NCBI GenBank assembly: GCA_025757985.1
Contig: CP107210.1
Location: forward strand, 2,046,001 to 2,110,000
Direction of reading: 5' to 3'
Origin: Oscillospiraceae bacterium
GTDB taxonomy: Bacteria; Bacillota; Clostridia; Oscillospirales; Ruminococcaceae
DNA length: 64,000 nt
This document shows positions 25,875-33,215 of this stretch, piece after piece. Under the pieces are notes generated by a model that saw only the letters and a list, made by a program, of their open reading frames with translations, did not search any database and had not been told where the DNA came from. Position numbers and translations under genes: made by a program. How positions within the stretch are numbered: the first letter of the stretch is position 1; every line of letters starts with the position of its first letter.

Positions 25875-25916
25875 TACAAAAAATGGGACTTCCACTCTCT
25901 TTTTCAGCTCCCGCGC

Positions 25917-25945
25917 TTGACACCCGCTCCCATCCATGCTACGAT
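25917..25945 (+). promoter_or_regulatory. Promoter of the divergent winged-helix-like gene
   Basis: TTGACA (25917-25922), exactly 17 bases, TACGAT (25940-25945), 33 bases before the ATG at 25978. It is back-to-back with the two phage-module promoters. Confidence 0.75.
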
Positions 25946-25977
25946 GACGATACTACGAGGAAAAGGAGTGTCCCACC

Positions 25978-26355
25978 ATGAAGTGCATAAAAGGTATCTG
26001 GCTCCGCTGCGGTCTGCTCCCGTACTATCTCCGTGGGCAGCAGCTTGCTCTTGCCCTCCTGCTCAGGGATAAGCCGCGCACCGCCGCCCAGCTCGCGGCG
26101 GCGCTCACCGAAAAGGGCTATCCCTGCGACCCGCAGACGCTGGAAAAATCGCTGGCCCGCCTTGCAAAGCGCGGCATCGTGTCGGTCTCCGACGGCGTCT
26201 ACCGCTGCACATCCTCCAAGCTGGACGCCGCCCCCTACACGGAAAATCAGCTGCTCGACCTTGTCGGCATGACGCAAAGCACCGTAAACGGCACCGCCTT
26301 TTACACCGCTGCCCCGCCTGCAAGCGTCAGCTCCCGCGGCGCCAGCGGCTCCTGA
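25978..26355 (+). CDS. Winged-helix-like protein divergent from the phage module
   Basis: This 125-residue protein is not one I recognise by family. Residues 25-75 (LALLLRDKPRTAAQLAAAL, then QTLEKSLARLAKRGIVSV and a short YRCT wing) have the helix, helix, recognition helix, beta-hairpin order of a winged-helix DNA-binding domain. The tail is Ser/Ala/Gly-rich and probably flexible. It is transcribed from a near-consensus promoter back-to-back with the tandem promoters of the ArpU-like gene, and it ends at its own terminator. A repressor or activator of the phage late module is a reasonable guess but is not shown. Confidence 0.6.
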   Translation: MKCIKGIWLRCGLLPYYLRGQQLALALLLRDKPRTAAQLAAALTEKGYPCDPQTLEKSLARLAKRGIVSVSDGVYRCTSSKLDAAPYTENQLLDLVGMTQSTVNGTAFYTAAPPASVSSRGASGS

Positions 26356-26361
26356 ACCTAC

Positions 26362-26400
26362 AAAGCCCGCCCCGGTATGACCCGGGACGGGCTTTGCTTT
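26362..26400 (+). terminator. Terminator of the winged-helix-like gene
   Basis: AAAGCCCG and CCCGG arms pair with CCGGG and CGGGCTTT, followed by GCTTTTAT. It starts seven bases after the stop codon. Confidence 0.8.
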
Positions 26401-26417
26401 TATCTTATGTTCTTCGG

Positions 26418-26490
26418 TAGGGGCGAGCATCGCTCGCCCGCCGCCTCCCGCCGCTGCCTGTTTCCGGGGCATCGGGGACGCCGTCCCCTA
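26418..26490. repeat. Short palindromic repeat, family B
   Basis: GTAGGGGCGAGC with its inverse GCTCGCCC, followed by GGGGACGCCGTCCCCTA. Similar GTAGGGGCG-type elements occur near 35700, 44970, 53155 and 57634. Confidence 0.55.
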
Positions 26491-26522
26491 TAACCCCCGG
26501 CCAGCAGCCGCCCTGCATCGTC

Positions 26523-28079
26523 TCAGCACAGCGGTGCTACCAATCTCAGCACCGCACTGTACATCGTGCCGAAGAACCCTGTGCGGCAGTCCGCCAGCTT
26601 CACCTCGGCGCTCTCCTTTTCGATCTCCGCCAGATCGCGCCGCACATCGTCCAGCACCGCGCCGCCGTAAATCAGCACGCTGTTCTCAAAATGCAGATAA
26701 AGGCTGCGGTAATCCAGATTTACCGTGCCCACCGCCGCAATGCGGTCGTCTACCAGCCATGTCTTGGCGTGCAGAAAGCCCGGTGTGTAGCTGAAGATCC
26801 TGACCCCCGCGCGCAGAAGATGCGGGAAGTAGCTCCGGGTCAGCTGGTAGATCGTCGGCTTGTCAGGCACGCCGGGCGTGTAAATGCGCACATCCACGCC
26901 GCGCTTGGCCGCCAGCCGCAGGCAGGCCAGCAGGTCGTTGTCCAGTATCAGGTAGGGCGTGCAGATCTGCAGCCGCCGCTGCGCCTGATTGATCAGCTCC
27001 AGATAAACATTCTTCGCCACGGCCTCCCGGTCCACGGGGCTGTCGGCAAAGGGCTGTACCAGACAATCGGTCGGCACCGGCGCGGCAGCGGGCAGGTCGC
27101 GGTCGATGTCAACATCCTCCTCGGGGTACTGTGCCTTCCAGAAGGTCAGGAAAATGTTGGCCAGCGCCCCTGCGCCCGGCCCCTCCAGCCGGACGCCGCT
27201 GTCCTTCCAATAGCCGAACCGCACCAGCCGGTTGATGTATTCATCGGCCAGATTCACGCCGCCGGTAAAGCCGATTTTTCCGTCAATGACCATGATTTTG
27301 CGGTGGTCGCGGTTGTTCATGACAAGGTTCAGCACCGGCACGCAGCGGTTGAAGCTGAACGCCCGGATGCCCTCCGCCCGCAGCAGCTCGGCATAGTTGT
27401 GGGGCAGCAGGCTCAGGCAGCCCGCATCATCGTAGATGACCCGCACATCCAGCCCGGCAGCAGCTTTGCGGCGCAGGATCTCATGGATCTGGCCCCACAT
27501 CTCGCCCATGCCGATGATAAAGCTCTCAACAAAGATGCTGCGCTCGGCGCTCTGCAGGGCGGGCAGCATGTCGGCCAGCATTGTCTGGCCGTCCGGGTAG
27601 TATCGCACCGCCGTGCCGCCGCACAGCGGCGCCGGGGCGTAATCGTGCAGATAGCGCGCTGTCAGCGCCGCCCGCGGATCAGCTGCGCGCAGCCGGGCCG
27701 CAGCGGCGGGATCTTCGCGCCGGGTATCCGCCATGGCCTGCTCGGCCCGCTCCTGCCGGCGGCGCAGGCCAAGTGCCGGGCGCTTGTTGCCCCACAGCAG
27801 GTACAAAAGGCCGCCCTGCACCGGCATGACTGCAAACAGGATCATCCAGCTGATCTTGAACTCCGGCACGGTGGAGTCCTGCCGGATCAGCGCCAGACAC
27901 ATGATGATGCTCAGCGTCAGGCCGGCGGCGTTGAACCACCGGGCATAGTCCGCCAGACGGTAAAACAGCGCAAACAGCCACACCACCTGCAGCACAAGCA
28001 GCACGGCCGTCACGACCAGACGGCTGAACACAAGGTTCAGCACCCGGCGCAGCATCAGCCGCCAGTTATGTTTTTTCAT
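26523..28079 (-). CDS. cls: Cardiolipin synthase
   Basis: This phospholipase D superfamily enzyme joins two phosphatidylglycerol molecules to form cardiolipin at the membrane. The N-terminus has two membrane helices (about residues 13-60), and then there are two HKD motifs: HRKIMVIDGKIGFTGGVN near residue 225 and HAKTWLVDDRIAAVGTVNLD near residue 400. Length (518 residues) is typical of bacterial Cls. The ATG at 28079 follows AGGAGG by nine bases. The longer frame starting at 28133 lacks such a site. The gene stands alone between a phage-flanking gene and a small unknown gene. Confidence 0.92.
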   Translation of the reverse strand: MKKHNWRLMLRRVLNLVFSRLVVTAVLLVLQVVWLFALFYRLADYARWFNAAGLTLSIIMCLALIRQDSTVPEFKISWMILFAVMPVQGGLLYLLWGNKRPALGLRRRQERAEQAMADTRREDPAAAARLRAADPRAALTARYLHDYAPAPLCGGTAVRYYPDGQTMLADMLPALQSAERSIFVESFIIGMGEMWGQIHEILRRKAAAGLDVRVIYDDAGCLSLLPHNYAELLRAEGIRAFSFNRCVPVLNLVMNNRDHRKIMVIDGKIGFTGGVNLADEYINRLVRFGYWKDSGVRLEGPGAGALANIFLTFWKAQYPEEDVDIDRDLPAAAPVPTDCLVQPFADSPVDREAVAKNVYLELINQAQRRLQICTPYLILDNDLLACLRLAAKRGVDVRIYTPGVPDKPTIYQLTRSYFPHLLRAGVRIFSYTPGFLHAKTWLVDDRIAAVGTVNLDYRSLYLHFENSVLIYGGAVLDDVRRDLAEIEKESAEVKLADCRTGFFGTMYSAVLRLVAPLC

Positions 28080-28109
28080 AAGGGCTTTCCTCCTGCTGCA
28101 TGATCCCGT

Positions 28110-28146
28110 AAAACAAAACGCACCCCATCGCATAGGACGGGGTGCA
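28110..28146 (-). terminator. Terminator of the small gene at 28163
   Basis: On the minus strand GCACCCCG and its complement form a stem followed by GTTTTGTTTT. It lies between the small gene and cls. Confidence 0.8.
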
Positions 28147-28162
28147 GCAGCATTTTATTCCA

Positions 28163-28501
28163 TTACAGGCGGTCAATGGCGGCCATGCAGTCGTCCATAG
28201 ACATAAAGGTCACGGCGCAGTTGGAGCCGATGAACCACCGTTCGTCCCCGTTGCAGACGATTTTGCGGATAAGCTTGCCGTGGTACTCAGTCTGGATGTA
28301 GATCCCGTTGGGCACTCTGTTTCCCTCCCAGATATAGTAGTATGGGCCGGGCGGCTGCGTAAGATGATGGGTTTTCCGCACCGCGGCTTTATATAAAGTA
28401 TAAAGCAAAACCTCCCCGCGCGCAAGGGGCTTTTCGCCGTAGTTTATGTACGAATCGCGCCATTTTTTGGCACAACGCACAAAGGGTGCGCAGCATCGCA
28501 C
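28163..28501 (-). CDS. Small protein of unknown function
   Basis: I do not recognise a family. The product (at most 112 residues) ends with a well-structured segment: YYYIWEGNRVPNGIYIQTEY, then IRKIVCNGDERWFIG and CMAAIDRL. That looks like a small alpha/beta protein rather than random translation. The start is unclear. The ATG at 28501 has no ribosome binding site, and the first third may not be translated. A strong terminator directly after the stop supports a real gene. It sits between cls and the divergent transketolase operon. Confidence 0.5.
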   Translation of the reverse strand: MRCCAPFVRCAKKWRDSYINYGEKPLARGEVLLYTLYKAAVRKTHHLTQPPGPYYYIWEGNRVPNGIYIQTEYHGKLIRKIVCNGDERWFIGSNCAVTFMSMDDCMAAIDRL

Positions 28502-28563
28502 TTTGCGCGGCGGGCGGTTTTTTCTCCGCCGCGCCGTACAGGCACGAAAATTGTAAAAAAATC

Positions 28564-28591
28564 TTGCGTGTTTCTGCGAAATGTGTATAAT
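28564..28591 (+). promoter_or_regulatory. Promoter of the transketolase operon
   Basis: TTGCGT (28564-28569), a 16-base spacer and a perfect TATAAT (28586-28591), about 75 bases before the ATG. Confidence 0.7.
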
Positions 28592-28665
28592 AGAAGTAGT
28601 ATATTGTGTAGTGGTATCTCAAAATGCCACCCGATTTTACCAATAGTGACCGGAGGAACTTAGCT

Positions 28666-29535
28666 ATGACAAAACTGGAAACGCTGCAGTTGAAATTGAC
28701 TGCGACCCGCGTGCGCATGGGTGTGATCGAAGCCACCCACGGTGCCGGGTGCGGTCATCCGGGCGGCAGCCTGTCCGCAGCGGATGCCTTTACTTACCTG
28801 TATTTCCGCGAGATGCGCATTGATCCCGAGCAGCCGCAGGACCCCAACCGCGACCGCTTTGTCCTGAGCAAGGGCCACTGCGCGCCCGGCCTGTATGCCA
28901 CGCTGGCGGAGCGCGGTTTCTTCCCGGTCGCTGACCTGCCCACCCTGCGCCACTCCAACAGCTACCTGCAGGGGCACCCCAACATGAACACCGTGCCCGG
29001 TGTCGATATGAGCACCGGCAGCCTTGGTCAGGGCGTTTCTGCCGCCTGCGGCATGGCGCTGGGTGCCAAGAAGTCCGGCAGCGACATCAATGTCTACACC
29101 CTGCTGGGCGATGGCGAGATCGAGGAGGGCGAATGCTGGGAGGCCTTCATGTTCGCCAACCACTACAAGCTGGATAATCTGTGCATCATGATCGATGTCA
29201 ACGGCCTGCAGATCGACGGCGCCACCCGCGATGTCATGAACTCTGAGCCGCTGGACCGCAAGATGGATGCCTTCGGCTTCAACACCATCGTCTGCAACGG
29301 CAACTCCTTCGCCGATCTGGAGCAGGCCTTCAAGATGTTTGACCTGTCCCACGGCAGCGGCAAGCCCACCTGCTTCCTGCTGCGCACCACCAAGGGTCTG
29401 GGTGTCAGCTTCATGGAAAATTCCGTCGGCTGGCACGGCAAGGCCCCCAATGACGACGAGTACGCCCAGGCCATGTCTGAGCTGCGCGCCGCCCACGCAT
29501 CGCTGGAAAAGGAGATCGAGTTCAACAATGGCTGA
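28666..29535 (+). CDS. Transketolase, N-terminal (thiamine diphosphate-binding) subunit
   Basis: Transketolase moves two-carbon ketol units between sugar phosphates in the pentose phosphate pathway. In many Clostridia it is split into two genes. This 289-residue subunit has HGAGCGHPGGSLSAAD near the N-terminus, the LSKGHCAPGLYATL segment, and the diphosphate-binding motif GDGEIEEGECWEA with IMIDVNGLQIDG downstream. The start follows GGAGG by nine bases. Its stop overlaps the start of the partner gene by eight bases, implying coupled production of equal amounts. Confidence 0.93.
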   Translation: MTKLETLQLKLTATRVRMGVIEATHGAGCGHPGGSLSAADAFTYLYFREMRIDPEQPQDPNRDRFVLSKGHCAPGLYATLAERGFFPVADLPTLRHSNSYLQGHPNMNTVPGVDMSTGSLGQGVSAACGMALGAKKSGSDINVYTLLGDGEIEEGECWEAFMFANHYKLDNLCIMIDVNGLQIDGATRDVMNSEPLDRKMDAFGFNTIVCNGNSFADLEQAFKMFDLSHGSGKPTCFLLRTTKGLGVSFMENSVGWHGKAPNDDEYAQAMSELRAAHASLEKEIEFNNG

Positions 29536-30484
29536 GATTAAAAAAATTGCTACCCGTGTCAGCTACGGCAACACGCTGGTAGAGCTGGCCCAGCAGGGCG
29601 CTGACAATCTGGTGGTCTTTGACGCCGATCTGGCCGCCGCCACCAAGACCGATATCTTCAAGAAGGCCTACCCGGACCGCCACTTTGACTGCGGCATTGC
29701 CGAGCAGAACATGGTCGGCGTTGCCGCCGGCATGAGCACGATGGGCTATGTTCCCTTTGTGTCCAGCTTTGCGATGTTTGCTGCGGGCCGCGCCTTTGAG
29801 CAGATCCGCAACTCCATCGGCTACCCCCACCTGAATGTCAAGATCGGCGCCACCCACGCCGGCCTTTCTGTCGGTGAGGACGGTGCCTCCCACCAGTGCT
29901 GCGAGGATATCGCCCTGATGCGCTCCATCCCCGGTATGGTGGTGCTGAGCCCCGCTGACGATGTCGAGGCCCGCGCCGCCGTCATCGCCGCCTACAACTA
30001 TCAGGGCCCCGTCTATCTGCGCTTCTCCCGTCTGGCCACCCCTGTTTTCCACGATCCGGAAACCTATGAGTTCCAGATCGGCAAGGGCGAAAAGCTGACC
30101 GATGGTTACGACATTGCTGTCATCGCCACCGGCCTGATGACCAACGAGGCGCTGCGCGCCGCCGTGCTGGCCAAGCGTCAGGGTCTGAATGTCCGCGTCA
30201 TCAACATGCCGACCATCAAGCCCATTGACGAGGAGATCATCCTGACGGCTGCCCGCGAGTGCGGCCGCATCATCACGGTCGAGGAGCACAGCGTCATCGG
30301 CGGTCTGGGTGAGGCTGTCTGCGCAGTTGTCAGCGAGAAGCTGCCCTGCCTCGTGCATCGCATCGGCGTGCAGGATCAGTTCGGCCACTCCGGCCCCGCC
30401 AATGAGGTCCTGCGCGATTACGGCCTGACTGCCGAGAACATCGTCAGCGCCATCCGCGAGATCGTCCGCCCGGACGCGAAATAA
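29528..30484 (+). CDS. Transketolase, C-terminal (pyrimidine-binding) subunit
   Basis: The 318-residue partner subunit carries the pyrimidine-binding domain: DLAAATKTDIFKKAYPDRHFDCGIAEQNM contains the conserved Glu of GIAEQNM that activates the thiamine ring. The C-terminal transketolase domain begins around residue 190. The ATG at 29528 is preceded by a purine-rich stretch inside the upstream gene. The longer frame beginning at 29267 is an artefact of overlap. A terminator follows directly, so this is a two-gene operon. Confidence 0.93.
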   Translation: MAEIKKIATRVSYGNTLVELAQQGADNLVVFDADLAAATKTDIFKKAYPDRHFDCGIAEQNMVGVAAGMSTMGYVPFVSSFAMFAAGRAFEQIRNSIGYPHLNVKIGATHAGLSVGEDGASHQCCEDIALMRSIPGMVVLSPADDVEARAAVIAAYNYQGPVYLRFSRLATPVFHDPETYEFQIGKGEKLTDGYDIAVIATGLMTNEALRAAVLAKRQGLNVRVINMPTIKPIDEEIILTAARECGRIITVEEHSVIGGLGEAVCAVVSEKLPCLVHRIGVQDQFGHSGPANEVLRDYGLTAENIVSAIREIVRPDAK

Positions 30485-30495
30485 TTTACATCAAT

Positions 30496-30538
30496 AAAAA
30501 TCCCTTGGGGAACGCAGATTCCTCAAGGGATTTTTTTT
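30496..30538 (+). terminator. Terminator of the transketolase operon
   Basis: AATCCCTTG pairs with CAAGGGATT, followed by eight T residues, 12 bases after the stop codon. Confidence 0.85.
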
Positions 30539-30554
30539 ACTTATAGCAAACGGC

Positions 30555-30688
30555 CAAAGCCCCTCAGGCCGCTTTCGCGGCCAGCTCCCCACTGCGTGGA
30601 GAGCCTTGATCACGCGGGCTTCGCCCGCAAAAAGCCGCCCCTTACAGGGGAGGTGGCCGAGCGCAGCGATGGCCGGAGGGGCTTTGCC
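30555..30688. repeat. Palindromic intergenic repeat, family C
   Basis: The left end CAAAGCCCCTC and right end GAGGGGCTTTG are inverted copies enclosing internal stems. The right-end sequence (GATGGCCGGAGGGGC) also occurs inverted next to the family A element near 12060, so these repeats are modular. Confidence 0.65.
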
Positions 30689-30717
30689 GGGCCGTGCCAT
30701 TGCCGCGCCGTTAAGCC

Positions 30718-31275
30718 TTAAAATTGCTCCACCCTAAATACGGTCGCTCCGCTGGCCTTGGCTGCTTCCAGCCCAATGCCCGAATCCTCAAAAATCATCG
30801 TCTCGGCAGGTGTCACATGGAAATACGCCATCGCCTTGCAATACCCTTCCGGGTCGGGCTTCTGCTTTTCCACATCCTCGCCGGTCACAATCAGCCCAAA
30901 CAGTTTCCGCACACCAAAATGCTCCAACACCTCGGTGGCGTTTTGCTTGCTGCCGGTCGTCACACAGGCCAGATCATGCCCGGCCGCCTGCATCGTGCGC
31001 AGTATCTCCATCAACGCCGTGTTAGGCCGCACCATGTCCAAAAAGTCACTGTACAGCTCCTTCTTGCGGTCATGCACCCGCTCCACATCGGCGTCACAGG
31101 GGTCGCCGCCCATCAGCGGGCGCAGAAAGCGGGTGTAATGCCCGCCGTTGCAGGACGCCGCATAGTATTCATCGGTCACGGTAAAGCCCATTTCCTCCAG
31201 CGCCGCGCGGTAGGACGCCGCATTGGCCGGCACCGTGTCCAGCAGGGTCCCGTCCAGATCCACACAGATCAGCAT
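30718..31275 (-). CDS. HAD-family phosphatase
   Basis: This haloacid dehalogenase superfamily hydrolase is of the phosphoglycolate phosphatase / beta-phosphoglucomutase-like type. Motif I is DLDGTLLDTV at residues 6-15 (nucleophile and acid Asp), motif II is VTTGSKQNA, motif III has the Lys in EKQKPDPEGY, and motif IV is IFEDSGIGLEAAK. The cap domain lies between motifs I and II. Length (185 residues) is short but complete. Its start overlaps the end of the flippase-kinase gene by seven bases, so it belongs to the glycan operon. The substrate is unknown; a sugar phosphate is plausible. Confidence 0.85.
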   Translation of the reverse strand: MLICVDLDGTLLDTVPANAASYRAALEEMGFTVTDEYYAASCNGGHYTRFLRPLMGGDPCDADVERVHDRKKELYSDFLDMVRPNTALMEILRTMQAAGHDLACVTTGSKQNATEVLEHFGVRKLFGLIVTGEDVEKQKPDPEGYCKAMAYFHVTPAETMIFEDSGIGLEAAKASGATVFRVEQF

Positions 31276-33215
31276 AGCTTTCCCTCTTTTCCTTCACAAA
31301 AATCAGCCACATCGTTGGCCACCATCACCAGCCCTGCATAGAACATCGGCGCGCGCTTGCGGTCCTTGGCCAGCTTGTAGGGCATCAGCCGCAGCCAGTG
31401 GATGACCTCATGCATCAGGATGCTCTCCACCTGCGCACGCGGGTAGCGCTGCTTCAGATCCTCCATCAGGGCTGCCAGCAGCGCATCGTAGGCGGCGCTG
31501 CGGGTCAGCTGAAAGTCGATGCGGTTTTCCTGCACCGCCGCGCGGGGCGTTTTCATCATAAATTCATAGCTGCCATGCAGGCTTTGCAGCAGCTTGCCGT
31601 AATCGAGGAAGGGACTTTCGTGCAGATTGCCGGTGTTCGGGTCGATGAGATACCACCCGTCATTGTCGGTACGGCAGATGATGTTTTCAATCGTCAGATC
31701 GCCGTGGATCGTCCCCACGGGGTCCGCCGCAAACAGCTCGCGCAGCCGCGCATGGTCAAACAGCCCGTCCAGCCGGTTCAGATTTTTGTACTCTGTACCG
31801 TTGATCCAGAGCGTATCGCAGCTGACCAGCTCGCGCAGGGCGCGGTCCTCGCGGATTTTTTTAAGGTTGCCGTCCACCTTTGTCTCGATGTACTTCTCAA
31901 TCGCCGCGGGGTCCGCCGCGCGGGCGGTCGGGCGGTACAGCTGCTCCTCCAGCGTCTGCAGCACCTCCCGCAGGATGCGCCGGCTCTTCTCGACCGGGTT
32001 GGAGTGCAGATAGCGGAACATCCCCACCGCCTGCGGGTTGTAGGTCATGTCATACCAGCAGCAGCCGTCCTCCCGCGCAGTGCGCAGGATCTCGCACAGC
32101 GGCAGCCGGTCCTGCTGGGCGCGCAGCCAGTCGATCTGCTCGGCCAGCTTGTCTCCGTCCGCGCCAAAGGCATATTTGCGGTAAAAGGTAGACTGCTTGT
32201 CCATGCAGAGCATCGTTGTGGCGTTGGAGCCCGCCGAATAATCCTGCAGGATCGTAATATCCCGGTTCATCTGCAGAAAGCGCTGCAGATACTCCTTGTT
32301 TTCCAGTCCGAAATACTTGCCCAGAAAGACGGCACGGTCATGCTCGTCGGCCTGCGGCAGCAGATTCAGATAGCTTTCCTCCGCCGGGGCGGCCTGCGTT
32401 GCCTGATTGACCGCACCGCGCACACGCTCGGGCAGCAGCGTAGCTGCCCACATGGCCGCCAGCGGCAGCATAAACCAAGCCAGCAGCAGCCCGCGCGCCG
32501 CAGGGGCGGCGGTGCCCAGCGCACCGCCGGGCAGCAGCGCCGTAAGATCGGCCGCGCTGCGCCCGAACAAAAGGTCAAACACGCCGACCAGTTTCATCGG
32601 CTGCCCGGCAGCGGTCAGGGCCGCCCCCAGCGCCGTGTAGGACCCCAGATACGCCGCCCACATCAGCACTGTATTGGCGGCAAGGCGGCCGATCTTCACC
32701 CGGCCAAGATCCTTGAAGGTGTTGATCAAGCTCCAGAAGAACATCATGCCGTCAAGCTTCAGCGTATCATTGAAGATGCCGCAGAACGCCAGACAGATCT
32801 TTTTCAGCCAGTCACGCAGCACCGACACCAGCACCAGCGCCGCCGCCAGCACCAGCGAGAACACCAGATAGTACCGCGCTGCGCCGCGCACAGCAGCCCC
32901 GCCCTGCCCCAGCAGTGAAAAGGCGATAAAGCCCAGCGCCACGAACCAGACATCAAGGAACCGGTCCATAATGACGGTGGCCAGCGCAAAGCCGACCCCG
33001 CTCTTCATCCGCCGCCCGGGGAATACCGCGCGGAACACATCCCCCAGATGGAACGGCAGCACAAAGTTCAGCGCATAGCCGCCGGCCATACCGCGCAGCA
33101 TCTGCCCGCGCAGCGGCCGCTCATAGATGCGGATAAACTGCTCCCACCGCAGCAGACGGAACGCATGGCCCACCAGCACCAGCACCAGCGCCAACACAAA
33201 ATAAAGTCCGATCAT
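31269..33215 (-). CDS. Flippase-like membrane domain fused to an APH/choline-kinase-like domain
   Basis: Residues 1-270 form about eight membrane helices like the lysylphosphatidylglycerol synthase / flippase-like TM domain (LLRWEQFIRIYERPLRG and GYALNFVLPFHLGDVFRAVF are family-like). Residues from about 300 on are soluble and resemble phosphotransferases of the aminoglycoside/choline kinase type. They show the catalytic loop GTIHGDLTIENIICR and a metal-binding WYLIDPNTGN further on. A small-molecule kinase domain tethered to a lipid-flippase-like membrane unit suggests modification of an envelope lipid or glycolipid. It overlaps both neighbours in the operon, so it is almost certainly co-translated. 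Confidence 0.75.
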   Translation of the reverse strand: MIGLYFVLALVLVLVGHAFRLLRWEQFIRIYERPLRGQMLRGMAGGYALNFVLPFHLGDVFRAVFPGRRMKSGVGFALATVIMDRFLDVWFVALGFIAFSLLGQGGAAVRGAARYYLVFSLVLAAALVLVSVLRDWLKKICLAFCGIFNDTLKLDGMMFFWSLINTFKDLGRVKIGRLAANTVLMWAAYLGSYTALGAALTAAGQPMKLVGVFDLLFGRSAADLTALLPGGALGTAAPAARGLLLAWFMLPLAAMWAATLLPERVRGAVNQATQAAPAEESYLNLLPQADEHDRAVFLGKYFGLENKEYLQRFLQMNRDITILQDYSAGSNATTMLCMDKQSTFYRKYAFGADGDKLAEQIDWLRAQQDRLPLCEILRTAREDGCCWYDMTYNPQAVGMFRYLHSNPVEKSRRILREVLQTLEEQLYRPTARAADPAAIEKYIETKVDGNLKKIREDRALRELVSCDTLWINGTEYKNLNRLDGLFDHARLRELFAADPVGTIHGDLTIENIICRTDNDGWYLIDPNTGNLHESPFLDYGKLLQSLHGSYEFMMKTPRAAVQENRIDFQLTRSAAYDALLAALMEDLKQRYPRAQVESILMHEVIHWLRLMPYKLAKDRKRAPMFYAGLVMVANDVADFCEGKEGKLC

